A DNA stretch of 64,000 bases from Rhodocyclaceae bacterium (GTDB taxonomy: Bacteria > Pseudomonadota > Gammaproteobacteria > Burkholderiales > Rhodocyclaceae). A program made the translations under genes and the position numbers. Shown one piece after another: positions 37,672 through 46,878 of this stretch. The DNA lies in contig VMSX01000011.1 in the NCBI GenBank assembly GCA_013791905.1, positions 310,001-374,000 of the forward strand, read 5' to 3'. The notes under the pieces are model-generated. The model saw only the letters and a list, made by a program, of their open reading frames with translations, did not search any database and had not been told where the DNA came from. The stretch's first letter is position 1; each line of letters starts with the position of its first letter.

Positions 37672-38877
37672 TCATGCAGCCGAATGGCCTTTCATCTCGA
37701 TCTTGACGTTCTGTTCCGCGCTCAAGCTAGCGTAGTACTTCTGCAGCACTTTTGCCACCTCGGGACGGCTGAATTCAACCGGCAGTTCCTGGCCTTCGGA
37801 GAGCATCGAACGAACCTTGGTGCCAGACAACAGAATGCGGTCGTCCTTGGTGTGCGCACAGGTGCGCTGCGAGGCCATACCACCGCACTTCTTGCACCAG
37901 AACGTCCAGTCGATATTCATGTTCTTGGTTTCCAGCGAGCCGGCAGGAATCTCGTCGAAAATCTTTTGCGCATCGAACGGGCCGTAGTAGTCGCCGACAC
38001 CAGCGTGGTCACGGCCGACGATCAGGTGCGAGCAGCCGTAGTTCTGGCGGAACAGGGCGTGCAGCAGGGCTTCGCGCGGACCGGCATAACGCATATCAAG
38101 CGGGTAGCCCGCCTGGATCACGGTATTCGGCGCGAAATAGTTCTTGACCAGCACGTCGATCGCCTCGGAGCGTACTTCCGCGGGAATATCACCCGGCTTC
38201 AGGGCGCCCAGCAGCGAATGCACCAGCACGCCGTCCATGGTTTCGATGGCGATTTTTGCCAGATACTCGTGGGAGCGGTGCATCGGGTTGCGCGTCTGGA
38301 AGGCAGCGACGCGCTTCCAGCCCATCTGTTCGAATTTGGCGCGGGTTTCGGCAGGCGTCATGAACTGCTCGCCGTACTCTTCCTTGAAGGTACCCGTGGA
38401 CAGAACCTTGATCGAACCGGCCAGGTTGTATTTGCCCTGAGCCATGACCATCTTGACGCCGGGGTGCTCCATGTCGGTCGTCTTGTAGACCTGCATGCAC
38501 TCGTGGGCCTTGTCGATCGTGTATTTCTCGGTGACCTTCATGGTCGCCAGGGTGATGCCGGTTTCGCCATCGACCAAAGCAATATCGCTACCGGCTTTGA
38601 CTGCTTCGTCGTCGGTCGACAACGTGACAGGAATCGGCCAGAACAAACCGTTTGCCATCTTCATGCCGTCGCAGACACCTTCCCAGTCGGCACGTGTCAT
38701 GAAGCCGTCGAGCGGGGTAAATCCGCCGATGCCCATCATGATGATATCGCCCGATTCGCGCGAACTGACCTTGAATTGCGGCAATGCCTTGGCACGCGCC
38801 GTTTCGTCTTTTTGAGCCTGACCTTCAAGCAGCAGGGGCTTGAGACTGCCACCCCCATGCGGATTAACCAACGCCAT
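37672..38877 (-). CDS. sat: Dissimilatory ATP sulfurylase Sat
   Basis: 401 residues of the homooligomeric Sat family. Conserved elements: [13 protein letters not shown] (the QxRNP-H motif), [16 protein letters not shown] (the HxxH-like phosphate-binding loop) and the C-terminal [23 protein letters not shown]. It makes ATP and sulfate from APS and pyrophosphate when sulfur is being oxidised. A cysteine set [15 protein letters not shown] near residue 320 forms the zinc site seen in many dissimilatory forms. A strong Shine-Dalgarno GGGAGG precedes the ATG. Confidence 0.97.
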   Translation of the reverse strand: MALVNPHGGGSLKPLLLEGQAQKDETARAKALPQFKVSSRESGDIIMMGIGGFTPLDGFMTRADWEGVCDGMKMANGLFWPIPVTLSTDDEAVKAGSDIALVDGETGITLATMKVTEKYTIDKAHECMQVYKTTDMEHPGVKMVMAQGKYNLAGSIKVLSTGTFKEEYGEQFMTPAETRAKFEQMGWKRVAAFQTRNPMHRSHEYLAKIAIETMDGVLVHSLLGALKPGDIPAEVRSEAIDVLVKNYFAPNTVIQAGYPLDMRYAGPREALLHALFRQNYGCSHLIVGRDHAGVGDYYGPFDAQKIFDEIPAGSLETKNMNIDWTFWCKKCGGMASQRTCAHTKDDRILLSGTKVRSMLSEGQELPVEFSRPEVAKVLQKYYASLSAEQNVKIEMKGHSAA

Positions 38878-39034
38878 GTGACCTCCCGGTAACTTGTGTG
38901 TTTATGGTTGCGCTAGCCGCTCTATTGGCCAACCGAACTCTCGGCACAGACAACGCGGCATTTCAAGCGAGGTCGCAGACTAACACCTCCGTCAGGGAGG
39001 ATTAATCCTAATTTTTGATTAGAGAATAAGCCAC

Positions 39035-39083
39035 CCATATTTAGGATAAGGCCCGCCGGATCAGTGAGTTTGATCTAGATCAA
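39035..39083 (-). promoter_or_regulatory. FNR/CRP-type box and class II promoter candidate for sat
   Basis: TTGATCTAGATCAA at 39070-39083 is a perfect match to the FNR consensus TTGAT-N4-ATCAA. On the minus strand a -10-like TATCCT (39043-39048) is centred 31 bp from the box centre, the spacing expected when an FNR dimer sits at -41.5. The sat start is 166 bp beyond the -10. The box is also only 7 bp from the stop of the M48 protease gene upstream. Confidence 0.65.
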
Positions 39084-39089
39084 TGTCCA

Positions 39090-40544
39090 TCAGAATTCCC
39101 TTTGACGCCGGTCACGGCGCAGCTCTTCGAGTCTGCGTTGCTTAAGCTCACGCAGGCGCGCATCTACCTGAGACAATGCATAAAAATCGCCGTCATCGGC
39201 CTTGCGTGCCAATTCCAGCTGTTCAATGGCCGGGATCAACAACCCGTCTACCAGATAGGCTTCCGCTTGGGCGCGGTGTTGCTGCAGGCGCTTGCCAAGC
39301 GCGGCAAAGGTTTTTGCTTGCAGGGCATGCAGGCGTGAATCCCTTGGCGCGAGTTGCAGTTCCTTTTGCGTCAATGCCAGTGCTGCTGACGCTTCTCCGC
39401 CGCCAATCTGCGCTTCGATCAGGGCATACACCAACGCCCGCGCATGCGGGTAACGTTGCACTGCAGCGCGCAGTGTCTGCAAGGCGCTGGCGCTATCCCT
39501 GCGTTTGAGTTGGAGCTGCGCCGTCAGGCTTTCGAGCAACGGCGATTCGAGCTTAAGCCGGCGCAAGGCTGCCACTTCACGTTCGGCCTCGGCAACTTTA
39601 TTGTCTCGCAACAGGGCATGAGCGTAGCCGAAGCGAACATCAGACTCGCGTGAATACTTTCCAGACTTCAGCTGGGTAGTGAAGTCGGCCACAGCTTCGC
39701 CAGGCGTGCCATTCTGCGCCTGCAACTTGGCGCGCACCAGGCCGAACTCGACACTGTCGGGCACCTGCCGATACGGCCGCTGGGCAATGCGGTTCTCCAT
39801 ATCGGAGATGCGCTCGGTGGTCAGCGGGTGCGTGCGTAAATACCCCGGGGCATTGTTTTCATAGAGCCGGCCAAACTGCAGCATGCGCTCGAAGAATGTC
39901 GCCATGCCGCGCGTGTCGTAACCCGCCTGGTCGAGCATATTCAAGCCGAGCCGATCAGCCTCGCGCTCGAAGTCGCGCGAAAAATTCAATTGCTGCTGAA
40001 TACCTGCCGCCTGACCGGAAAGCGCCGCACCGATCGCCACGTCAGGATTGCTGCGCGCCGCCAGTATCGCCACGGCCATCGACAGCAAGGCCGCAAGTTG
40101 GGCTTGACTCTGCTTGCCGAACAGCCGCGCCAGATGACTTTGCGTGACATGGGAGATTTCATGCGCCAGCACGGCCGCCAATTCGGACTCGGCGCGCGCC
40201 GCCAGAATCAATCCGGTATGCACGCCAATGTATCCACCCGGCAGGGCGAAGGCATTCAGCATCGAATCCTTGATGACAAAAAACTCGAAGGACGGACGAG
40301 TGCCCTCGGCATGGCTGGCCAACCGTTGCCCCAACCTGCTGACGTAGCCCGCAACCTCGGGGTCGTCGAGATAGGCCGGATCACGACGGATCTCCTGCAT
40401 GATCTGCTCGCCCAGCCGCCGCTCGGCCTGTGGCGATAACGCGGCGCGATCGGATTCGCCCAGATCCGGCAGACCATCCGCCCGCACCAGGACACCCGGC
40501 AACAGGAGAAACCCCGCCAAAATCAGCCACAGAAATGATTTCAT
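39090..40544 (-). CDS. BepA-like M48 metalloprotease with TPR repeats
   Basis: 484 residues from ATG at 40544 (MKSFLWLILAGFLLLPGVLVRADG), which gives a clean signal peptide. The protease core has the zinc-binding HEISH in LAVLAHEISHVTQSH, and a downstream glutamate (ADRLGLNMLDQAGYD). The C-terminal half is tetratricopeptide-like. E. coli BepA clears misassembled outer-membrane proteins such as LptD. The next upstream gene is the divergent moaC, 49 bp away. Confidence 0.9.
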   Translation of the reverse strand: MKSFLWLILAGFLLLPGVLVRADGLPDLGESDRAALSPQAERRLGEQIMQEIRRDPAYLDDPEVAGYVSRLGQRLASHAEGTRPSFEFFVIKDSMLNAFALPGGYIGVHTGLILAARAESELAAVLAHEISHVTQSHLARLFGKQSQAQLAALLSMAVAILAARSNPDVAIGAALSGQAAGIQQQLNFSRDFEREADRLGLNMLDQAGYDTRGMATFFERMLQFGRLYENNAPGYLRTHPLTTERISDMENRIAQRPYRQVPDSVEFGLVRAKLQAQNGTPGEAVADFTTQLKSGKYSRESDVRFGYAHALLRDNKVAEAEREVAALRRLKLESPLLESLTAQLQLKRRDSASALQTLRAAVQRYPHARALVYALIEAQIGGGEASAALALTQKELQLAPRDSRLHALQAKTFAALGKRLQQHRAQAEAYLVDGLLIPAIEQLELARKADDGDFYALSQVDARLRELKQRRLEELRRDRRQREF

Positions 40545-40593
40545 GCGGCTATGATACCGGCTCCGCAATTCAGTTCCGCCGGACGCTTACAAG

Positions 40594-41169
40594 ATGTCAC
40601 AGAATTCGCATAGGAAACACGCCGGGCCGCCCCAAGAGTTTCTTGGCCCCCTGGGGGGAGAACTCCGCGATGCGGAGTTTGCGGGGGGGGCTCAATTGAC
40701 TCATTTCGATCCCGCTGGTCAGGCCCACATGGTCGATGTCGGCGCCAAGGCCGAGACTGCCCGCCTCGCCCGCGCTAGTGGCCGCATCCGCATGCAATCC
40801 GCCACCTTCGCCCTGATCGAATCCGGCTCGGCAAAAAAAGGCGATGTGCTCGGCATCGCGCGCATCGCCGCCATCCAGGCCGCCAAGCGCACTGCTGACC
40901 TGATTCCGCTCTGCCACCCGATCCCGCTTACCCGCGTGGCCGTCGAGTTCGCACTCGACGCCACAAACGCCAGCGTCACCTGCACGACCACAGCCGAAAC
41001 CTTCGGTCGCACCGGCGTCGAGATGGAAGCGCTGACCGCCGCCAGCGCGGCGCTGCTCACCATTTACGACATGTGCAAGGCCGTTGATCGCGGCATGGTG
41101 ATCGAGGAAATCCGCCTGCTGGAGAAGTCCGGCGGCAAGTCGGGACACTGGCTGGCCGAACTACCTTAA
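40594..41169 (+). CDS. moaC: Cyclic pyranopterin monophosphate synthase MoaC
   Basis: 191 residues. The MoaC core starts at [25 protein letters not shown] and contains the active-site segments [11 protein letters not shown] and [23 protein letters not shown]. It converts the radical SAM product of MoaA into cPMP in molybdenum cofactor synthesis. The N-terminus is odd: MSQ is followed by about 31 extra residues ([19 protein letters not shown] and on) encoded by a palindromic repeat before the family sequence resumes at QLTHF. An internal TTG (40696) could restart translation after the insert. Confidence 0.93.
   Translation: MSQNSHRKHAGPPQEFLGPLGGELRDAEFAGGAQLTHFDPAGQAHMVDVGAKAETARLARASGRIRMQSATFALIESGSAKKGDVLGIARIAAIQAAKRTADLIPLCHPIPLTRVAVEFALDATNASVTCTTTAETFGRTGVEMEALTAASAALLTIYDMCKAVDRGMVIEEIRLLEKSGGKSGHWLAELP
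40619..40690 (+). repeat. Palindromic repeat (B2 type) inserted in moaC
   Basis: Starts CGCCGGGCCGCCCCAAG and contains three hairpins (CCAAGA/TCTTGG, CCCCC/GGGGG, AACTCCGC/GCGGAGTT). It shares its left end and its CCCCC/GGGGG and TTTGCG parts with 45573-45645. Read in frame. Confidence 0.8.
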
Positions 41170-43163
41170 GACGCCGTCCCGCCGGCGCCGACTTTCGCCT
41201 GGCCTCTTGCCGCCGCCACGTCGCTTGCGACACCCTGCGCGAGATGCACCCAATCCACAATCTCGCCACTCGGATGATAGCCAGGCACCAATTGTTCGAG
41301 CATGCCCCGCATCACGGGCACATCATTCACGTCCAGTGCAACGCGTAGCGCCGCGAGCTTTTCTTCCAGCTCGGCCCACGGCAAGCATTCGTCGCGTGCC
41401 TTCATGATGCGCGGATGGGAAGTCGGCTCCGGGTTGTCGCCAATCAGCAGTTCTTCGTAAAGCTTTTCACCGGGTCGCAAGCCGATGATCCGGATTTCAA
41501 TATCGCCCTCCGGGTAATCCGCATCCTGCACCGCCAGGCCGGAGAGTTCGATCATGCGCCGCGCCAGATTGATGATTTTGACCGGCTCACCCATATCGAG
41601 GACGAATACATCGCCTCCTTTGCCCATCGCTCCGGCCTGGATCACCAGTTGCGCCGCCTCGGGAATGGTCATGAAATAGCGGGTGATCTCGGGGTGAGTC
41701 AACGTGATGGGTCCGCCATCCTTGATCTGCTGCCGGAACTTCGGCACCACCGAGCCGGAAGAACCCAGCACATTGCCGAAGCGCACCATCGAAAAGCGCG
41801 TCCCATCATGCTGTCCGGCTGCATTGGCACTGAGCGCCTGCAGCACCAGCTCGGCCAGCCGCTTGCTCGCACCCATGACATTGGTCGGCCGCACCGCCTT
41901 GTCGGTGCTGATCAGCACAAAATTTGCCACGCCCTGTTGCTGCGCCACCCGGGCCACGGTCAGCGTACCGAACACATTGTTAATGATGCCCTCGGCCGGG
42001 TTGTGCTCGACCAGCGGCACATGCTTGTAGGCGGCGGCGTGATAGACGGTATGCGGGTGCCAGGCTGCCATGATTTCGCGCATGCGCGCAGCATCGCGCA
42101 CCGAGGCCAGCAAAGGCACCAGCCGTGATTCATCTGCCGCCATCGCCGGCAACAACTCTTGATGCAATGCATACAGGGCGAATTCGCTCTGCTCGACCAG
42201 CAACAAGGATGCCGGGCCGAGCTTGATGATCTGACGACACAGTTCGCTGCCGATCGAACCGCCGGCTCCGGTCACCAGCACGACCTTGCCGCAAATATCC
42301 TGGCCCAGCAGGACCGGGTCAGGCGGCACGGGCACCCGTCCCAGCAAATCATCGAGCTCCAGTTCGTGCAAATCCGTGGTGCTCACCCGGCCGTGCGCCA
42401 GATCCGTCACACTCGGCAGGGTGCGCACGGACACATGGGCCGGCAGTATCTGCTTCAATATCTCATTGCGGCGCCGTCGCCCGGCCGAAGGGATAGCCAG
42501 CAACACATCCCTGATCCCCAGCGACTCGACCAGGGCAGATAGATCATCCGGCTTGTAGATGGTCAGGCCATTCAAGGAATTGCCCTGCAAACGCGCGTCA
42601 TCGTCGAGAAAACCCACCACCCGCATTTCCTGGCTGTTGGCGAGCGCCGCAGCCAATTGGCTGCCCGCATTGCCGGCGCCGTAAATCAGGGCCTTGGGCA
42701 AGTCGCTGCGTTTGAGATAACTCTGATAAAGCCCGCCCAGCCAATAACGGGCAAACGCACGCGAAGCACCCACCGCCAGCAGCAGCAGCAACGGCTGGAT
42801 CAGGCCGACCGTGCGCGGCACACCCGGCACGCCCACAGCAGTAAATACTGCGGCGTACAACAGGCCGTAAATCACGATTGCCCGCGTCACCGCCATCAAG
42901 GCTTGCCAGCCGGCATAACGGAAGATCGCTCGATACAGGCCGGAGACAATGAAAGCCGGCAAGGCAAGCACCAAGGCGCCTGCCACGGCCAGTTCGGCAG
43001 ACCAGACAGGATCTCCGGACAGCGCCACCCACTCCCCCAGGCGCAAATAAAAAGCCAGCCAGACCGTGAGCACGCATAAGCTTGCATCGACGCTCAATGC
43101 CAGCAGGCGCTTCATCACCCGCGGCAGTGCCAGCATCGGCACGGCAACTTTAGGAAAGGACAT
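41166..43163 (-). CDS. WbpM/CapD-like UDP-sugar 4,6-dehydratase
   Basis: 665 residues from ATG at 43163 ([21 protein letters not shown]), at which the gene overlaps the upstream transferase by 14 bp. Four N-terminal membrane helices (~25-140) precede a small Rossmann domain ([17 protein letters not shown]) and the main SDR domain ([31 protein letters not shown]). The catalytic segment [17 protein letters not shown] has Met in place of the usual Tyr, as in the WbpM group. It makes UDP-4-keto-6-deoxy-GlcNAc, the precursor for FucNAc or QuiNAc. The last residues, [10 protein letters not shown], come from a family A repeat. The stop overlaps the convergent stop of moaC. Confidence 0.93.
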   Translation of the reverse strand: MSFPKVAVPMLALPRVMKRLLALSVDASLCVLTVWLAFYLRLGEWVALSGDPVWSAELAVAGALVLALPAFIVSGLYRAIFRYAGWQALMAVTRAIVIYGLLYAAVFTAVGVPGVPRTVGLIQPLLLLLAVGASRAFARYWLGGLYQSYLKRSDLPKALIYGAGNAGSQLAAALANSQEMRVVGFLDDDARLQGNSLNGLTIYKPDDLSALVESLGIRDVLLAIPSAGRRRRNEILKQILPAHVSVRTLPSVTDLAHGRVSTTDLHELELDDLLGRVPVPPDPVLLGQDICGKVVLVTGAGGSIGSELCRQIIKLGPASLLLVEQSEFALYALHQELLPAMAADESRLVPLLASVRDAARMREIMAAWHPHTVYHAAAYKHVPLVEHNPAEGIINNVFGTLTVARVAQQQGVANFVLISTDKAVRPTNVMGASKRLAELVLQALSANAAGQHDGTRFSMVRFGNVLGSSGSVVPKFRQQIKDGGPITLTHPEITRYFMTIPEAAQLVIQAGAMGKGGDVFVLDMGEPVKIINLARRMIELSGLAVQDADYPEGDIEIRIIGLRPGEKLYEELLIGDNPEPTSHPRIMKARDECLPWAELEEKLAALRVALDVNDVPVMRGMLEQLVPGYHPSGEIVDWVHLAQGVASDVAAARGQAKVGAGGTAS
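41172..41195 (-). repeat. Family A repeat at the 3' end of the wbpM-like gene
   Basis: Short form, coding orientation, read KVGAGGTA, ending one codon before the stop. Confidence 0.8.
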
Positions 43164-44112
43164 TGTTCCGCCCCAGCGCATCAATTTTTTGCATCAATCC
43201 TCCCAACACCAGAAGCCAGATGGCCAGCCCGGCAGCCTGCGCCTCGGGCGGCCAGGTCAGCATCCAACATCCACTCAGCGAGATGCCGGCCATCAAAGCA
43301 TATTCATGCAGCGCCAGCTTGCGATGGCTCCAACCCGAGCACACCAGCCGCTGATAATAATGCTCGCGATGCGCCTGCCAGATTTTTTCGCGGCACCAGG
43401 CTCGCCGTAGCAAGGTCACCGTGGCATCGACGATGAAGGGCGCAAACACGAGAACCGGAAACCACAGCGGCCAGACCTCGCGCTGAATGCCCAGCAGACC
43501 AAGCGAGGCGGCCAGAAAGCCCAAGGGAATCGAGCCGACATCGCCCATGAAAATACGCGCAGGGTCGAAATTGAACAACAAGAATCCCGCCGCTGCTGCT
43601 GCGATGCACGCTGACCAAATTGCCAGCGGCATGGCGCCGGCCATACCAGCCGCCACCGCATACGCCCCAAAACCGAACAGCGCCATGCCCCCCGCGAGGC
43701 CATTCGCACCATCCATGAAATTGTAGAGATTGGTCATCCACACGATGAAGAACAGCGCCAGCACCAAATACCATACAGCCACATCGGGGACCACAGTCGC
43801 CACAACCAGGCCGGCGGCCACAAAGTGGCACGCGAAGCGCACCGCCACCGGCAGGGAACGCCGGTCATCCCACCACGACACCAGCGTCAGCAACAACAAC
43901 CCCGCTACGAACGTGAAGGCCGGGGTCACTGCCACGAAACCAACCATCACACCTGCCATGACGCCCACCCCGCCGCTGCGTGGCACCGGTGTCGCATGCA
44001 AGGAACGCTGATTGGGCAGGTCGAGCGGTCCGGCAGCGCCCCAGCGCAGCATGAGAGCAATTGTGAGGCTAGTAACCAGCGCCGACAGGATCGGATAGAA
44101 CAGCAAGCTCAC
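43150..44112 (-). CDS. WbpL/WecA-like undecaprenyl-phosphate sugar-1-phosphate transferase
   Basis: 320 residues with about ten membrane helices. The MraY/WecA-family signatures are DLPNQRSLHATPVPRSGGVGV, the acidic loop TNLYNFMDGANGLAGG and FDPARIFMGDVGSIPLGF. It should transfer a sugar-1-phosphate (such as FucNAc-P or QuiNAc-P) to undecaprenyl phosphate to start O-antigen-type synthesis. It lies between the epimerase and wbpM-like gene in a pairing also seen in Pseudomonas B-band loci. Confidence 0.92.
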   Translation of the reverse strand: MSLLFYPILSALVTSLTIALMLRWGAAGPLDLPNQRSLHATPVPRSGGVGVMAGVMVGFVAVTPAFTFVAGLLLLTLVSWWDDRRSLPVAVRFACHFVAAGLVVATVVPDVAVWYLVLALFFIVWMTNLYNFMDGANGLAGGMALFGFGAYAVAAGMAGAMPLAIWSACIAAAAAGFLLFNFDPARIFMGDVGSIPLGFLAASLGLLGIQREVWPLWFPVLVFAPFIVDATVTLLRRAWCREKIWQAHREHYYQRLVCSGWSHRKLALHEYALMAGISLSGCWMLTWPPEAQAAGLAIWLLVLGGLMQKIDALGRNNVLS

Positions 44113-45104
44113 CGCAGCATCTCCCTGACGCCTTCAGCCAAACCAATCTTCGCCCGCCAGCCCAATTCCCCCTGTATCCGCGCCGGGGAATAGCAAGCCG
44201 AATCGAGCAAACGGGATACGACCTCGGAACTCAGGGGCAAAGGGCGGCGCAGCAGCATCCCAAGCGCATCGCCAACCTTGCCCCCACCGCGCAGCAAACC
44301 CACCGGCACGCTCCAGCGCAAAGTCGGCGTGACCGAAGGAAATCCCCATTTCGGGACTGGCGAGATGGCGTCACGCGTATTGACGTATATGGCATCGTAT
44401 ATCTGCCGTCCAGAATAAGCTTGCGGATCAGCCACGATATAGGTCCTGCCGTTTGCCGCCGGCGCATCAGCCACTAAACGCATGGCGGCCACCACGTCAC
44501 TCACATGCACCAGCGAACGCCGGTTGCCCGTCTCGGGCAAGGGCGGAAACCAGCCGGTGCGAATGCCGCGCGCCATGCGTTCCAGATTGCCCCGCCCGCC
44601 ACGGCCATAAACCATTGCCAGCCGCAGATTGACCACATGCATGCCAATTTTCGCGCCCGCTTCTAGCACCGCATCTTCCGCCGCCCGCTTGGCGCGACCG
44701 TAAGGCGTGGCCGGCTCGCCCGGCCAATCCTCATCGACACACTCGTCGCCCGGCTCGGCCATCGCCTTGACACTGGAAAGAAACACGAAACACCGCACCC
44801 CCGCCGCGCCGGCGGCAGCCAGCAGATTGCGCGTGCCTTCGAAATTGATGCGCCAATGGGCATCGGGATCGGACGAAGCAAACGCATGCGCGTAACCGGC
44901 GCAGTGGAAGATGGTGTCGACGCCTGCGCAGGCTTCCATAAGCGATGCGGAATCGAGAAGATCGCCGACGACGCTATCAGGATTGTTGCTGGCAGTTCGC
45001 GCCAGCGCGCGGTCGCCGGGGCGAAGCAATCGCCGACCGATAAACCCACGTGCACCCGCCACCAATGTTTTCCCGGAAGAATTGGCTTCGTTTCGAAATT
45101 TCAT
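44109..45104 (-). CDS. NAD-dependent epimerase/reductase (WbpV-like)
   Basis: 331 residues of the extended SDR type: GARGFIGRRLLRPGD, YAHAFASSDPDAHWRINFEGT, and the active-site Tyr-x-x-x-Lys in TPYGRAKRAAED. It most likely reduces or epimerises UDP-4-keto-6-deoxy-HexNAc made by the WbpM-like enzyme. It overlaps the next gene by four bases. The segment PVPKWGFPSVTPTLR (~residues 249-263) comes from a family A repeat. Confidence 0.9.
   Translation of the reverse strand: MKFRNEANSSGKTLVAGARGFIGRRLLRPGDRALARTASNNPDSVVGDLLDSASLMEACAGVDTIFHCAGYAHAFASSDPDAHWRINFEGTRNLLAAAGAAGVRCFVFLSSVKAMAEPGDECVDEDWPGEPATPYGRAKRAAEDAVLEAGAKIGMHVVNLRLAMVYGRGGRGNLERMARGIRTGWFPPLPETGNRRSLVHVSDVVAAMRLVADAPAANGRTYIVADPQAYSGRQIYDAIYVNTRDAISPVPKWGFPSVTPTLRWSVPVGLLRGGGKVGDALGMLLRRPLPLSSEVVSRLLDSACYSPARIQGELGWRAKIGLAEGVREMLR
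44320..44370 (+). repeat. Family A repeat inside the WbpV-like gene
   Basis: Long (+27) form: the AATCCC/GGGACT stem carries a 6-base loop instead of 3. Read in frame in antisense orientation. Confidence 0.8.
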
Positions 45105-45140
45105 AATTTTCCGGTTGCTCGATGGCTTCGCACGGTCTGA

Positions 45141-45569
45141 TCAGTTTTCAGCCAACACCGCAAGAAATTCCTCAGCGGTCATGATCGGGCAGTCAAACTC
45201 ACCCTTCAGGCTCAAAATATTCCGGTCACCACTCACAAGAAAATCCGCATTCCCTGCAATGGCAAGTTGCAGGAAAGGGATATCAAAGGCATCCCGACAG
45301 GCCGGGATCTTGGGCAGTTTGTCGGGAATGGCGACCGTAGTGCAGTAAGGAAGGTAATCAGCCAACAGTTCCTGCTGATCAGCGGCTGACAAGCCAAACT
45401 TTGGATAGGCCAGCACTCGCAACAGATCTTCGGTCATTAGCTTTGACACCAGGGGGTGGAAAACCACGCTTTGCCAGGCTCGGCGCAGCGAAACAAGTTT
45501 GCCGTTGGCAAAGATGAGCGCAGACAGAACGACATTGGTATCCAGAACCACCTGGGGCGGAATCTTCAT
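45141..45569 (-). CDS. PIN-domain toxin
   Basis: 142 residues from ATG at 45569 (MKIPPQVVLDTNVVLSALIFANGK). The PIN acidic residues are in VVLDTNVVLS, MTEDLLRVL, DAFDIPFLQLAIAGNADFLVSGD. As a toxin it would be an RNase, and the AbrB-type gene 76 bp upstream is its likely antitoxin. Between them lies a palindromic repeat (45573-45645). The frame is open further upstream (to 45698), but that part overlaps the repeat and antitoxin gene. Confidence 0.85.
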   Translation of the reverse strand: MKIPPQVVLDTNVVLSALIFANGKLVSLRRAWQSVVFHPLVSKLMTEDLLRVLAYPKFGLSAADQQELLADYLPYCTTVAIPDKLPKIPACRDAFDIPFLQLAIAGNADFLVSGDRNILSLKGEFDCPIMTAEEFLAVLAEN

Positions 45570-45572
45570 GCC

Positions 45573-45645
45573 TCCGCCGGGTCGCCCCAAGGAGACAACG
45601 CCCCCCGTGGGGGGCAGCGAGCCGGGTTTGCGAGCGTGGGGGGCA
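45573..45645 (-). repeat. Palindromic repeat (B2 type) between antitoxin and toxin genes
   Basis: Shares GCCGGGTCGCCCCAAG, a CCCCC/GGGGG hairpin and the TTTGCGAGCG end with the element in moaC. It sits exactly between the antitoxin stop and the toxin start. Confidence 0.8.
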
Positions 45646-45885
45646 TTATTTCGTGACGCCATCTGCGGACCGTCTAACCCAGGCCACGGCATCCACAATA
45701 TCTTGCTCCGTCAGAGACAACTCGGCCAGTTTGGCGCGCACAGCATCGGCGCGCTGAATGCGCACGGGCGTTAAAACAATCTGGCCATCCCTGGTTTCCA
45801 CATCGAAGTACTCTACCGGGCCAATCGCATTGGTCACCGACTTGGGTAGCGTCAGCTGATTCTTCGCAGTGATTTTCGCAAGCAT
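45646..45885 (-). CDS. AbrB/MazE-type antitoxin
   Basis: 79 residues. The N-terminal swapped-hairpin AbrB fold, KITAKNQLTLPKSVTNAIGPVEYFDVE, binds DNA; the C-terminal helix (VRAKLAELSLTEQDIVDAVAWVRRS) should neutralise the PIN toxin. Upstream is a 17-bp palindrome at the promoter. A family A repeat lies further upstream. Confidence 0.87.
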   Translation of the reverse strand: MLAKITAKNQLTLPKSVTNAIGPVEYFDVETRDGQIVLTPVRIQRADAVRAKLAELSLTEQDIVDAVAWVRRSADGVTK

Positions 45886-45906
45886 CTGAAACCTCGTATT
45901 TGCGAA

Positions 45907-45949
45907 TGTAAGGATTCCTTACAATAGCATCAGCTTAAAACCAACTCAA
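45907..45949 (-). promoter_or_regulatory. Promoter and operator palindrome of the AbrB/PIN module
   Basis: On the minus strand: -35 TTGAGT (45944-45949), 17-bp spacer, -10 TATTGT (45921-45926). A 17-bp palindrome TGTAAGGATTCCTTACA (45907-45923) overlaps the end of the -10 and the expected transcription start, as for autoregulated toxin-antitoxin operons. Confidence 0.65.
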
Positions 45950-45993
45950 GGGCATTTCGCGGGCAGCACGCCACCGCCACCGGTATTCCCCAG

Positions 45994-46017
45994 AAAGTCG
46001 GCGCTAGCAGGACGGCG
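45994..46017 (+). repeat. Family A repeat between the two toxin-antitoxin modules
   Basis: Short form with two changes (CTAGCAGGACGG in place of CTGGCGGGACGG). Confidence 0.75.
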
Positions 46018-46039
46018 CTAATTGCATCGAAGATCATGG

Positions 46040-46450
46040 TCAGCCACGCAACGTCAAGAGGCGCAGGCCTGGCAATCCGACAAAGTCTGCAGCATTGATG
46101 GTCAGCACTGCATACCCGTTCTCGATGGCCTGTGCGGCAATCCACAAGTCGTTGTAGCGCGGCCGGGGTGAGCGTCCCGCCTGTTTGACAGCAGCGGCCA
46201 GCACCCCGAAGGCAGCCGCCGTGTGGCGGGTGACGACCAAGGTCGGGCGGCTTTCGATTTGCCGCAGGCTGGCGGCGCGTGCAGCGCGCTCCGTCGGGTC
46301 GGAACAGGATTCGACACCAAAGGCCAACTCGCCAAGCGAGATCACCGAGGTGAAAACGGGTTCCTCGCCAGCCGAATCGATGACCGCCTGATGATGGATC
46401 TGGCCGGATGCGAGTCCTACCCAAATGCAGCTATCGAAGATTATGCCCAT
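46040..46450 (-). CDS. vapC: VapC-type PIN toxin
   Basis: 136 residues. PIN motifs FDSCIWVGLASG, SLGELAFGVE, YNDLWIAAQAIENGYAVLTINAADF hold the metal-binding acidic residues. The gene overlaps the antitoxin gene by 10 bp, typical of a VapBC-type pair. It is not closely similar to the PIN toxin of the neighbouring module. Confidence 0.9.
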   Translation of the reverse strand: MGIIFDSCIWVGLASGQIHHQAVIDSAGEEPVFTSVISLGELAFGVESCSDPTERAARAASLRQIESRPTLVVTRHTAAAFGVLAAAVKQAGRSPRPRYNDLWIAAQAIENGYAVLTINAADFVGLPGLRLLTLRG

Positions 46451-46695
46451 GGATCACGCAGCGTCTCGTCAAAGTCACCACGGCTGTCCTTCTGCCAAGC
46501 AGCGGCTTGCCGTGGCGTCAGCATGGGGCGCAGCCCCGCCAGCGCCTGGGCTGCGGTCATGGTGACTTCGGATGGCATGATCTTGGCGATCATGATGTGG
46601 TTGCGCTCGATAGCCACCGTTTCGCCCTGCCTGGTCACCGTATCCAGAATCTGGCGGGTATGTCGCGCCAGGTCGGTTGCGCTGATCGTCTGCAT
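46441..46695 (-). CDS. Phd/YefM-type antitoxin
   Basis: 84 residues from ATG at 46695 (MQTISATDLARHTRQILDTV). The Phd/YefM DNA-binding N-domain (RQGETVAIERNHIMIAKI) is followed by a helical toxin-binding tail ending in DPWA. CGGAG lies 7 nt upstream. A longer in-frame start at 46803 would run through the promoter and is rejected. Confidence 0.9.
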   Translation of the reverse strand: MQTISATDLARHTRQILDTVTRQGETVAIERNHIMIAKIMPSEVTMTAAQALAGLRPMLTPRQAAAWQKDSRGDFDETLRDPWA

Positions 46696-46706
46696 GTTGT
46701 ACTCCG

Positions 46707-46755
46707 TATAATATGTATTGTTACATATTATATGTACTACTCTTGAGAGAGTCCA
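46707..46755 (-). promoter_or_regulatory. Promoter and operator palindrome of the Phd/VapC module
   Basis: On the minus strand: -35 TGGACT (46750-46755), 17-bp spacer, -10 TATAAT (46727-46732). A perfect 11-bp inverted repeat (arms 46707-46717 and 46722-46732, spacer 4) covers the -10 and start site, consistent with autorepression. Confidence 0.75.
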
Positions 46756-46878
46756 GCACGAGATAATGGCTGTGGCGGTAACTCTGCCACACCCACAGGG
46801 CAAACCTGTTCTGTCCTTCAGCTACATCCCGCGCAGGCTGGAATCCAGCAAGCCGGGTGGCATCTGTAACTACAATTT

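Noticed and set aside
37579-38892. 437-codon frame on the plus strand
   Set aside because: Antisense of sat.
45570-45698. N-terminal extension of the PIN toxin
   Set aside because: It runs through a palindromic repeat and the antitoxin gene; the ATG at 45569 gives the family N-terminus.
46696-46803. N-terminal extension of the Phd antitoxin
   Set aside because: It would be encoded by the promoter and operator palindrome.
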